Origin: Micavibrio_B sp048498395
GTDB taxonomy: Bacteria; Pseudomonadota; Alphaproteobacteria; Micavibrionales; Micavibrionaceae
Length of the DNA: 5,941 bases
Direction of reading: 5' to 3'
NCBI GenBank assembly: GCA_048498395.1
Contig: JBEHYB010000105.1
Coordinates: 1 to 5,941 of the forward strand
In this document: in pieces, positions 1 through 5,937 of the stretch
Layout: each line of letters begins with the position of its first letter
Numbering within the stretch: the stretch's first letter is position 1
Notes under the pieces: generated by a model
Told to the model about the DNA's origin: nothing
Seen by the model: the letters and a program-made list of their open reading frames with translations, nothing else
The model's database searches: none
Program-made: the position numbers and the translations under genes

Positions 1-1
1 C

Positions 2-139
2 ATGACACAACTGGCACCGGATATCATCGAGGCCATCCTCGCTGGCCACCAGCCGCAATCCATGAGCTTGGCCGATCTCCTGCGTCCATTCCCGGATACG
101 TGGCAGGAGCAGAGACGGCATTTTGGGTTTTCGTTTTAA
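2..139 (+). CDS. C-terminal end of a serine recombinase-family protein (5' end outside window)
   Basis: Only the last 45 codons are present; the reading frame runs in from the left edge and ends at TAA 137-139. The visible tail contains LAPDIIEAILAGHQP, then SLADLLRPFPDTW and a final EQRRHFGF-type ending. This pattern is familiar from the extreme C-terminus of large DNA-invertase/resolvase-type serine recombinases in Alphaproteobacteria, where it follows the recombinase and zinc-ribbon domains and resembles a small helix-turn-helix. The ATG at 2-4 is probably an internal methionine and not the start, because the family proteins are several hundred residues long. The catalytic domain is not visible, so activity cannot be judged. 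The stop codon overlaps by two bases the stop of the convergent gene on the other strand, so the two genes are packed tail to tail. Family assignment rests on a short tail and is recalled, not searched. Confidence 0.72.
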   Translation: MTQLAPDIIEAILAGHQPQSMSLADLLRPFPDTWQEQRRHFGFSF

Positions 140-843
140 TCGGTGGAATCAGGGCAAGGAATATCTTTATCTAAATATTCAGCAAATAAGGGGTTAAGCG
201 CACATGGTGGTTGTAGGGATCTTAAAACTCTCCATGCTGAAGATTCCTCATCACCTGGCATGCAGGAAAGCCAATCTGGGGGATAGCCAAGTTCTGCCAG
301 TGCATCCTGAAGAGACTTACCCATTTCAATAAAATGACCCTCTGTATAATACCATTTTGGATCTATTTTCCTTTTAAACTTCTCATAACATTCAAATACA
401 ATCGATACTAATGTAAGAAAATACTGTTCGCTTACTGCGATTGCATTAACGATCTCAGGTGCGACATTGTCCTCTTTCTGAATAAAAAGAACAGGCGACT
501 TATCACCGCTGAATTGCCGAAACAGATGCTCCTGCAAATACGAAAGAGGAGTTTCATTGAATGGGTTTTCGCCAACATGCACAGAGCTATTTCTAGTTTC
601 AAGAAAATATCGTGCCAACCGATCTTCACGAAGATTTTTACTAACCTGAGCATACCATTCCTCAAAATCAGCAATATTCTTTAAACACGCTTGCATTGCC
701 AGAGTCACCGACCTAGCAGCGGACATGAAGGCGCTAAAATAATATTTCCCATCGATAGAAAAACTTTTTGAGGTTTTTATCTTATGCAGAAAGAATTCTG
801 CCTCTCCCAGTTTTTCTTCTACATTTCCGAATGAATATCCCAT
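136..843 (-). CDS. HEPN-like protein with R-N-x3-H motif, possible RNase (235 aa)
   Basis: No named family is recognised, but the protein looks like an all-helical HEPN-domain protein. An early helix at residues 34-51 (YYFSAFMSAARSVTLAMQ) is followed about 40 residues later by R84-N-S-S-V-H89. This fits the R-x4-6-H signature, with a polar residue after the Arg, that forms the RNase site of many HEPN toxins and defence proteins. Residues 130-155 look like a further hydrophobic helix. The C-terminal part (about 160-235) is rich in W, Y and P and unassigned. There is no signal peptide, so it is probably cytoplasmic. The ATG lies in a TAATG overlap with the stop of the upstream gene, and AAAAGG sits 7 bases before it, so translation is probably coupled. 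The gene is AT-rich compared with the fic/copA block: hand count of 361-420 gives 14 G/C in 60. RNA cleavage is inference from the motif. Confidence 0.85.
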   Translation of the reverse strand: MGYSFGNVEEKLGEAEFFLHKIKTSKSFSIDGKYYFSAFMSAARSVTLAMQACLKNIADFEEWYAQVSKNLREDRLARYFLETRNSSVHVGENPFNETPLSYLQEHLFRQFSGDKSPVLFIQKEDNVAPEIVNAIAVSEQYFLTLVSIVFECYEKFKRKIDPKWYYTEGHFIEMGKSLQDALAELGYPPDWLSCMPGDEESSAWRVLRSLQPPCALNPLFAEYLDKDIPCPDSTD

Positions 844-1376
844 TATTTTGCCTTTTTTATTTTCACTTTATCTGCATATTGTTTTTCAATCGCCGTTAAT
901 TGTTCGTTCCACCAATTCAGGGCTTCTTGTAATACATCTCTGGCATCATCACCTGCCCAAGGCCCTTCCATGACGGGACGATAAATATTTTCGTCAATCT
1001 CAAAAACTGCATTATGCAGTGCTGGCGCTCCACCTTTTATCGGTTGAAGGACGGATTGCACCACTACAGCCACCTTCTCAAGGGGATGTACATTTTCCCG
1101 ATATTCCTTCAGCAAATTATCACGGTCTTTTTTTATGAATTCCCAAAAGATAAGATGCTTTGCCTCGTCGCTCTTCCATTCTTTAAAAAGACCATCGGAA
1201 ATTTCTTTTATAATCTTGTTTTCTGAATCCACTCCCTGCAGGACATTGCCAACAGCACGCACCAGCGCCATTGCAGCCGCCCAGGTTATTCTCCACTTTT
1301 GCAGATCCTGCTCATTCTCCAGCATCTCCAAAGCGAGATTACAATCTTCCCAAACTTCACGCGCTTTCAATTTCAT
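843..1376 (-). CDS. HEPN-like partner protein with degenerate motif (177 aa)
   Basis: First gene of the two-gene operon; the function is unknown. The protein is helical and cytoplasmic, with no signal or membrane segment. Residues 32-47 (WAAAMALVRAVGNVLQ) align without gaps to residues 36-51 of the downstream protein, sharing the A, M, R, V and Q positions. About 45 residues later comes FIKKDRDNLLKEY (80-92). Its R85 falls where the downstream protein has the R of R-N-x3-H, but the His position is Lys, so the RNase site looks lost. A nearby R93-E-N-V-H97 has the wrong spacing. I recall similar uncharacterised proteins with a W..A..R.V and RDN.LKEY pattern in Proteobacteria. Start choice: ATG at 1376 has GAGGG about 7 bases upstream. 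An in-frame TTG at 1382 would sit almost on that site, so it is rejected. The C-terminus is lysine-rich. A regulatory or antitoxin role is a guess. Confidence 0.85.
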   Translation of the reverse strand: MKLKAREVWEDCNLALEMLENEQDLQKWRITWAAAMALVRAVGNVLQGVDSENKIIKEISDGLFKEWKSDEAKHLIFWEFIKKDRDNLLKEYRENVHPLEKVAVVVQSVLQPIKGGAPALHNAVFEIDENIYRPVMEGPWAGDDARDVLQEALNWWNEQLTAIEKQYADKVKIKKAK

Positions 1377-1431
1377 AATCAAACCCTCTTCTGAATAAGA
1401 AATAAATTAAACGGACTTTGATGGGGATCAC

Positions 1432-1437
1432 ATTATA
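1432..1437 (-). promoter_or_regulatory. Possible -10 box of the HEPN operon promoter
   Basis: A perfect TATAAT reads leftwards at 1437-1432, about 55 bases before the ATG at 1376. Transcription would begin near 1425, giving a leader of about 50 bases with the GAGGG ribosome site at its end. No convincing -35 box lies 16-18 bases upstream, where the sequence is GC-rich, so a weak or activator-dependent promoter is possible, or the match is chance in AT-rich DNA. Confidence 0.4.
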
Positions 1438-1440
1438 TTT

Positions 1441-1713
1441 TCTCCAGGTCCACCCTGCCCACCGCCTGCAATTTAAACCGGTTAACGGCGCAAAATGACC
1501 ATCCCATTGATATTCCACCCTTTAAAACCTGAAGGGCGTTTTGGCGTTACGTCTTCAGCTTTTGGAGAAAAATGGCTCTCTGGAGAGGAAATGGCGGGGT
1601 TTGGCGGCTGTATCGGCGCAGCGTATCCTTCAGCCATACAGCCAGAAACCGCAGATTTACTGCGCTTTTGAAGGGCATCGCCCAGGGGCGGAGATGATTT
1701 TGTCTGGAAAGAT
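1441..1713. other. Non-coding stretch left of the tRNA scar
   Basis: No credible gene is seen on either strand. Short open frames here lack ribosome sites and run through the tRNA fragment. Visible structures are modest: an 8-base inverted repeat GGCTGTAT (1606-1613) / ATACAGCC (1636-1643) with a 22-base loop, and a 5-base stem CGCAG/CTGCG followed by CTTTT near 1650-1668 that is too weak to call a terminator. By the orientation of the tRNA scar, this would be sequence that originally lay downstream of the tRNA-fMet gene. Confidence 0.5.
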
Positions 1714-1759
1714 TGGTTGCGGGAGCCAGATTTGAACTGACGACCTTCAGGTTATGAGC
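1714..1759 (-). other. 3' fragment of tRNA-fMet(CAT): attachment-site scar of an integrated element
   Basis: Read on the minus strand from 1759, the sequence is G, the anticodon loop CTCATAA (CAT at 1756-1754), the 3' anticodon-stem strand CCTGA, the variable region AGGTC, a complete T arm (GTCAG stem, TTCAAAT loop, CTGGC stem), the 3' acceptor strand TCCCGCA, the discriminator A, and an encoded CCA ending at 1714. This matches alphaproteobacterial initiator tRNA. Upstream of 1759 nothing pairs with CCTGA and there is no D arm or 5' acceptor strand, so it is not a working tRNA gene. A break at the anticodon loop is the usual crossover place for integrases that use tRNA genes. The 3' half left behind marks the distal end (attR) of the element, which by this polarity extends rightwards from 1759. 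The integrase and the intact tRNA should lie beyond the window. Confidence 0.8.
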
Positions 1760-1843
1760 GGTACTCATACAAAAAACCGCAAATCCCAGCAACAGAATAC
1801 AACAAGAGTTTCAAATACTTAATGGCATATCGATTTTGTCATG

Positions 1844-1895
1844 TATCGCCAGATATCGCCATTTTTTGAAACGAACTGTCCCACCAGTGTCCCAC
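1844..1895. repeat. Two pairs of short direct repeats, possible integrase arm sites
   Basis: TATCGCCA occurs at 1844-1851 and 1854-1861 (10-base period), and TGTCCCAC at 1877-1884 and 1888-1895 (11-base period). Spacing of about one helical turn is common for tandem binding sites. They lie 85-136 bases inside the inferred element end, between the tRNA scar and fic, where integrase arm sites are expected. I recall GTGGGACA-type repeats near tRNA-targeting integrases, but this is inference and the repeats are short. Confidence 0.4.
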
Positions 1896-1905
1896 AGAAA
1901 CAGAT

Positions 1906-3024
1906 TTAGACGCCTTCACTTTTAGCTTTTAAAGAATAGCTGGTGCTGCGTCCACCGCCTTCATCTTTGGTCAAAATGCCGCGTTCGACAAGGTCCAGAA
2001 TATCACGCAATGCCGTGTCCTGCGAACATTTTGCGATCTTCGCCCATTTGGATGAATTGAGCTTTCCATCAAACCCGTCTAGTAATTTATTCAGCATCAG
2101 GCGCTGGCGGTCATTGAACGGTTCATCTGTATGCCCGTCCCAGAAACGCGCTTTATGAAGCACGGCACCCAGCGTTTCATCCATTCCGTCAAACGCGCGG
2201 TCAAGGCAACCCAGAAACCATTCCAGCCAGGGCGTGATATCGAGATCGCCTTTCTGCGTTTCTTCCAGCAGATCATAATAGGCTTTACGCTCCTGGCGGA
2301 TCTGCGCCGACATGCTGTAAAAGCGTTGCGGGCTTTGCTCGGACCGCGCCAGCGCCATGTCGGCAATGGCGCGGGCAATCCGTCCGTTCCCGTCTTCAAA
2401 CGGGTGGAGCGTAACAAACCATAGATGGGCGATGGCGGAACGCAGAACGGCATCGGTATCATCATCTTTGTTAAACCATTTCAGAAAGGCAGCCGTTTCA
2501 TTCTTGAGGCGCTTTGCAACAGGCGCTTCAAAATGCACCTGCTCCTTGCCATACGCGCCGGAGACAACCTGCATCGGCCCTTTTGAATCATCCCGCCACT
2601 GACCGACAGCAATCTTGTGCATGCCGCTATAGCCGGTTGGAAATAGCGCGGCATGCCATCCGAACAGACGGGCTTCGCTCAACTCTGTCTTATAATTCTG
2701 TGTGGCATCCAGCATCATGTCGACCACGCCGTCAACGTGACGGTCGGCGGGTGCCAGCGCGCCAATATCCATCCCCAGCCGCCGGGCGATGGAAGAGCGG
2801 ACCTGATCGCGGTCCAGAATTTCGCCCTCGATTTCGGAGGATTTCAGAACGTCCAGCGTCAGTGTTTGTAGGGTCGCTTCCGCCCGCAGGGAAAAGCCAA
2901 GGGATTCCATCCGGCCAATCAGCCGTCCCTGCCTGTGGCGCAACGCCGAAAGCCGCCCGGCCAGTTTTTCATGGTCCCAGCGAAAATCCGGCCAGTCCGG
3001 TTGTTCATGGATATAACGACTCAT
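1906..3024 (-). CDS. Fic-family protein adenylyltransferase, class II, DUF4172 N-terminus and winged-helix C-terminus (372 aa)
   Basis: Fic enzymes usually transfer AMP from ATP to a hydroxyl side chain of a target protein; the target here is unknown. Numbered from the chosen start, residues 1-75 resemble the DUF4172 region (YIHEQPDWPDFRWD opening). They carry the class II autoinhibitory motif S-x3-E-G (S62 to E66-G67), whose Glu blocks productive ATP binding. The catalytic loop HPFEDGNGR at 207-215 is fully canonical, with the His base and both glycines. Residues 302-367 form a likely winged helix (FNDRQRLMLNKLL, then a recognition-helix-like stretch and GRSTSYSL), so the protein may bind DNA. 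Start: ATG at 3024 has GAGGTG 6 bases upstream and matches where family members begin. The in-frame ATGs at 3054 and 3078 lie at or upstream of the predicted promoter and inside or beside a palindrome, so they are less likely. It is apparently the last gene of the element before its end. Confidence 0.93.
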   Translation of the reverse strand: MSRYIHEQPDWPDFRWDHEKLAGRLSALRHRQGRLIGRMESLGFSLRAEATLQTLTLDVLKSSEIEGEILDRDQVRSSIARRLGMDIGALAPADRHVDGVVDMMLDATQNYKTELSEARLFGWHAALFPTGYSGMHKIAVGQWRDDSKGPMQVVSGAYGKEQVHFEAPVAKRLKNETAAFLKWFNKDDDTDAVLRSAIAHLWFVTLHPFEDGNGRIARAIADMALARSEQSPQRFYSMSAQIRQERKAYYDLLEETQKGDLDITPWLEWFLGCLDRAFDGMDETLGAVLHKARFWDGHTDEPFNDRQRLMLNKLLDGFDGKLNSSKWAKIAKCSQDTALRDILDLVERGILTKDEGGGRSTSYSLKAKSEGV

Positions 3025-3045
3025 TCTCCGCACCTCATGCGGTGA
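3025..3045. promoter_or_regulatory. fic operator O2 (imperfect palindrome over the transcription start)
   Basis: TCTCCGCA, 4 bases, ATGCGGTGA. The CCGCA/TGCGG half-sites (3028-3032 and 3038-3042) have the same 5-base spacing as in the perfect palindrome at 3075-3107. It covers the predicted transcription start and the ribosome site of fic, where a bound protein would block initiation. The two palindrome centres are 56 bases apart. Confidence 0.6.
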
Positions 3046-3074
3046 ATATACCATGTAATCGCCGCAACTGGCAA
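3045..3074 (-). promoter_or_regulatory. Predicted fic promoter
   Basis: Reading leftwards, TTGCCA at 3074-3069 and TATATT at 3050-3045 are separated by 18 bases, a fair match to a sigma-70 promoter. Transcription would begin near 3038, leaving a leader of about 14 bases that still includes GAGGTG (3036-3031) before the ATG at 3024. The promoter lies exactly between the two palindromic operators, so fic can be transcribed independently of copA upstream. Confidence 0.55.
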
Positions 3075-3107
3075 CCATAATCTCCGCATATTATGCGGAG
3101 ATTATGG
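3075..3107. promoter_or_regulatory. fic operator O1 (perfect 33-base palindrome)
   Basis: Two perfect 16-base arms (3075-3090 and 3092-3107) flank a single central base at 3091; the core reads CTCCGCATATTATGCGGAG. It adjoins the predicted -35 box. With a one-base centre it is a poor RNA hairpin and has no following T-run, so a dimeric DNA-binding site is more likely than a terminator. The repeat of its core at 3025-3045 supports a true operator pair. Confidence 0.7.
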
Positions 3108-3174
3108 CCTTATTCGCCGCAACCCTTTTGCTGACTTGGGTCTGACAAAGATAAAGGCCGCTTAAAAGAGCCAT

Positions 3175-5541
3175 TCAAAGGCGGACAGACCTGAGCCGTA
3201 AGGCATTCGCAATAACGGATACGGAACTCAGGGCCATAGCGGTGGCGGCTATGACGGGGCTTAAAAGCACCCCAAAGACGGGATATAGAATGCCCGCCGC
3301 CACCGACACTCCAGCCATATTATAAATAAAAGCGAAGAACAGGTTCTGGCGGATATTCCGCATGACGGCTTTGGAAAGTTTTTGCGCCCGCACAATGCCC
3401 GTCAGGTCGCCTTTCAGCAGCGTGATGCCCGCGCTTTCCATCGCCACGTCCGTCCCGGATCCCATCGCAATCCCTATATCCGCCGCCGCCAGCGCAGGAG
3501 CGTCGTTCGTGCCGTCCCCGGCCATAGCGACGACGCGGCCTTCGCTCTGGAGTTTTTTCACGATACGGCTTTTATCTTCCGGCAAAACCTCCGCCTCGAC
3601 TTCGACGATCCCCAGCTGGCGGGCAACGGCCTGCGCCGTCGTTTTATTGTCGCCTGTCAGCATCACGACGCGAATACCTGCTTTCTGAAGTTGTTTGATC
3701 GCATAAGGCGTCGTTGCTTTGATCGGATCGGCAATGGCAAGAAGTCCGGCAACAGAATGATCGACAGCAATAAAGATGACGGTGGCGCCGTCGCCACGCA
3801 AATCATCAGCCTGCTTTGCCAGTGAAGATACATCAACCTTCAAATCTTCCATTAATTTTATATTGCCGAGCGCGACGGATCGAACATCGACTTTACCGAC
3901 GACACCCTTTCCAGTGGAAGAGTCAAACTCTATCGCCTTTACAATCGTGAGATTTTTCTCCTTCGCCGCCACGACGACGGCATGCGCCAAGGGATGCTCG
4001 CTACCCTGTTCCAAGGATGCGGCCAGCGCAAGAAGGTTGTCCTCGGTGAATCCTGTCGTCGCTATGATCCGCGTAACTTTAGGTTTGCCTTCGGTCAGCG
4101 TTCCCGTTTTATCGACCACCAGCGTGTCGATTTTTTCCATGCGCTCAAGACTTTCCGCATTTTTAATCAAAACCCCTGCCTGCGCTCCGCGTCCGACACC
4201 GACCATGATCGACATTGGCGTAGCCAGGCCCAGCGCACATGGGCAGGCGATGATCAGAACGCTGACCGCCGCGATTAATGCATAACTGAAGGCGGGCGAT
4301 GGCCCAAAGGCAGCCCATATAATAAAGGCTGCAATCGCCACCAGAATAACAGCGGGGACAAACCACGAGGCGACGAGATCGGCCAGTCTTTGAATGGGCG
4401 CGCGGCTGCGCTGGGCCTCGGCCACCATCTGAACGATCCGCGCCAGCATAGTCGCGCTCCCGACACGTTCGGCCTTCATGATAAAACTACCCGTCTGATT
4501 CATCGTACCACCGATAACGGTCTCATCTTTTTCCTTCATTGTGGGCATCGACTCGCCCGTCACCATCGATTCATCGACCGCGCTGCGGCCCTCGACGATG
4601 ACACCGTCAACAGGAACGGCCTCACCGGGGCGAACGCGCAACTGGTCGCCCATCTGCACGGCGTCCAGCGCGATATCCTCGTCCGTCCCGTCCGCGTTGA
4701 TACGGCGGGCAGTTTTTGGAGAAAGCTTTAAAAGCGCCCGCATCGCGCCGCCCGTCTTCTCCCTGGCCCGTAGTTCCAGAACCTGCCCCAGCAGGACAAG
4801 GACGGTGATAACGGCAGCAGCCTCGAAATAAACCGGGACGGAGCCGTCATCCTGCCGAAAGCCGGGAGGAAAAACCTGTGGTGCCAGCGTAGCGACGATA
4901 CTGTAAAGCCATGCCATGCCCGTGCCGATGGCGATCAACGTAAACATATTGAGATTGCGCGAGACGATAGACGCCCAGCCACGTTCAAAGAACGGCTTTC
5001 CTGTCCATAGTACGACAGGCGTCGCTAACGCCAGCTGTATCCAATTTGAAGTTGATCCCATCACGAAATGCCAGTTCAGCAAATGCGCGCCCATTTCAAG
5101 CGCGAATACGGGTAGCGTCAATACAAGGCCGATCCAGAACCGCCGAGTCATGTCGATCAGCTCATGGTTTTCTCCTTCGCCGCCTGTAGCGATTTCAGGC
5201 TCCAGGGCCATCCCGCAAATGGGACAAGTGCCCGGCACTTGTTGCCGGATTTGCGGGTGCATCGGACATATATAAATTGCGCCCTGCACGGCGGGTTCTT
5301 CCTGTTTCGGTGCAAGGTATTTTTCTGGTTCTGCATTAAATTTTTTCAGACAGTTTTCCGCGCAGAAATAATAATCCTGTTCTTTATAGGTACTTTTATA
5401 TTTGGCCGTTTCTGGGTCAACGGTCATTCCGCATACCGGATCTAATATTTTATTCTGTTTATTTTCATTGCCATGATGCGCGCAGCAGGAGTGGCCCGAC
5501 GAATTATCTTTCGTATCTGCATGGGCATGATGATTTTTCAT
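3175..5541 (-). CDS. copA: Copper/silver-exporting P1B-type ATPase (CopA-like, 788 aa)
   Basis: An inner-membrane pump that exports Cu(+), possibly Ag(+), from the cytoplasm using ATP. The N-terminus is His/Cys-rich (HHAHAD, CCAHH), followed by a YHS domain at about 34-76 (DPVCGMTVD, then YYFCAENC) and a heavy-metal-binding domain at 90-116 (ICPMHP, CPICGM); the usual GMxCxxC domains are absent. The ATPase core is complete: TGES at 328-331 (actuator), CPC at 433-435 (transmembrane metal site), DKTGT at 477-481 with phosphorylated D477, the HP pair at 516-517 in SEHPLA, TGDN at 629-632 and GDGTNDAP at 675-682. Y740-N741 and M769-x2-S772-S773 in the last two helices fit the Cu(+)/Ag(+) P1B-1 subgroup. 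ATG 5541 has AAAGGA about 9 bases upstream. It follows a small membrane gene by 24 bases, probably in one operon. No frameshift or missing motif is seen. No clear terminator lies between it and fic. Confidence 0.95.
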   Translation of the reverse strand: MKNHHAHADTKDNSSGHSCCAHHGNENKQNKILDPVCGMTVDPETAKYKSTYKEQDYYFCAENCLKKFNAEPEKYLAPKQEEPAVQGAIYICPMHPQIRQQVPGTCPICGMALEPEIATGGEGENHELIDMTRRFWIGLVLTLPVFALEMGAHLLNWHFVMGSTSNWIQLALATPVVLWTGKPFFERGWASIVSRNLNMFTLIAIGTGMAWLYSIVATLAPQVFPPGFRQDDGSVPVYFEAAAVITVLVLLGQVLELRAREKTGGAMRALLKLSPKTARRINADGTDEDIALDAVQMGDQLRVRPGEAVPVDGVIVEGRSAVDESMVTGESMPTMKEKDETVIGGTMNQTGSFIMKAERVGSATMLARIVQMVAEAQRSRAPIQRLADLVASWFVPAVILVAIAAFIIWAAFGPSPAFSYALIAAVSVLIIACPCALGLATPMSIMVGVGRGAQAGVLIKNAESLERMEKIDTLVVDKTGTLTEGKPKVTRIIATTGFTEDNLLALAASLEQGSEHPLAHAVVVAAKEKNLTIVKAIEFDSSTGKGVVGKVDVRSVALGNIKLMEDLKVDVSSLAKQADDLRGDGATVIFIAVDHSVAGLLAIADPIKATTPYAIKQLQKAGIRVVMLTGDNKTTAQAVARQLGIVEVEAEVLPEDKSRIVKKLQSEGRVVAMAGDGTNDAPALAAADIGIAMGSGTDVAMESAGITLLKGDLTGIVRAQKLSKAVMRNIRQNLFFAFIYNMAGVSVAAGILYPVFGVLLSPVIAATAMALSSVSVIANALRLRSVRL

Positions 5542-5565
5542 TATTGATATTCCTTTAATTACTTC

Positions 5566-5937
5566 CTAAAGGAAGCGGTAAGCTATGAATGCAAAGAAAA
5601 ATCCGGTCGCATAGAGGACGACTGAAAATATAAAGACACCAAGGGAAATACGCCGCATTCTCATACAGGCTTTGGCTTGTCGCGCATCAAGGGGACAAGG
5701 CGCATTGCGCGTCAGATAACGGGTAACTCCCGAAAGAATGAGCATACACCCTGCAAAGATAAATAGCGCGACCTTATGCTCGGAAAGCCATATAAGCTGC
5801 GGCACCGCGCTTACAAGACCAATCATCACCGCCCCCGCGCCAAGAGACACCAAAAGCGCAGGCAAAGCGCAGCATATCAAGGTGCTAAATGAGCCGAACA
5901 GCGTCAGCGTCGGCAGGATGCTATTTCGTAGGTTCAC
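5566..5937 (-). CDS. Small MerT-like membrane protein with CC motif, metal-resistance context (123 aa, start uncertain)
   Basis: A hydrophobic protein with about four membrane segments (roughly 8-30, 32-50, 56-75 and 97-120). A vicinal cysteine pair, C22-C23 in the ICCALP context, lies in the first helix, as in MerT-type mercury transporters, where such a pair carries the metal through the membrane. A loop between the last two helices has C81 and C91 (CPLDARQAKAC), which could be a second thiol site. I recall related uncharacterised proteins beside metal ATPases but cannot name a family. It directly precedes copA, with 24 bases between, so it probably works with the pump in copper/silver or mercury handling; the direction of transport and the metal are not shown. 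The only start in view is GTG at 5937, with just 4 bases before it. The frame stays open to the window edge, so an upstream start is possible. Confidence 0.82.
   Translation of the reverse strand: MNLRNSILPTLTLFGSFSTLICCALPALLVSLGAGAVMIGLVSAVPQLIWLSEHKVALFIFAGCMLILSGVTRYLTRNAPCPLDARQAKACMRMRRISLGVFIFSVVLYATGFFFAFIAYRFL

Noticed and set aside
1086..1100. R-E-N-V-H in the 177-aa protein as a HEPN catalytic motif
   Set aside because: Spacing is R-x3-H, shorter than the family R-x4-6-H, and it lies after the aligned Arg position.
1377..1382. TTG at 1382 as start of the 177-aa HEPN-like gene
   Set aside because: It lies about two bases from the only Shine-Dalgarno-like GAGGG; the ATG at 1376 has proper spacing.
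1541..1792. Open frames of 64 aa (+) and 81 aa (-) across the tRNA fragment
   Set aside because: They run through the tRNA scar, have no ribosome site, and the minus-strand translation is the familiar artefact of reading a tRNA 3' end as protein.
1714..1800. A complete functional tRNA gene
   Set aside because: No D arm, no 5' acceptor strand and no partner for the CCTGA anticodon-stem strand are found upstream of the fragment.
3025..3078. Upstream ATG 3078 or 3054 as the fic start
   Set aside because: They lie at or upstream of the predicted promoter and within or next to the palindrome, and the extra residues do not resemble the family N-terminus. ATG 3054 has no ribosome site.
3075..3107. 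The perfect palindrome as a copA terminator
   Set aside because: It has a one-base loop, no T-run on the minus strand, and a matching copy at the fic start, so an operator explains it better.
3362..4831. Long + strand open frames opposite copA, and those opposite fic
   Set aside because: They are antisense shadows of GC-rich genes whose minus-strand frames contain complete family motifs; no ribosome sites or recognisable domains.
5562..5575. CTTCCTAAAGGAAG inverted repeat between the membrane gene and copA
   Set aside because: Short stem with almost no loop, no T-run, and overlapping the gene end; probably chance.
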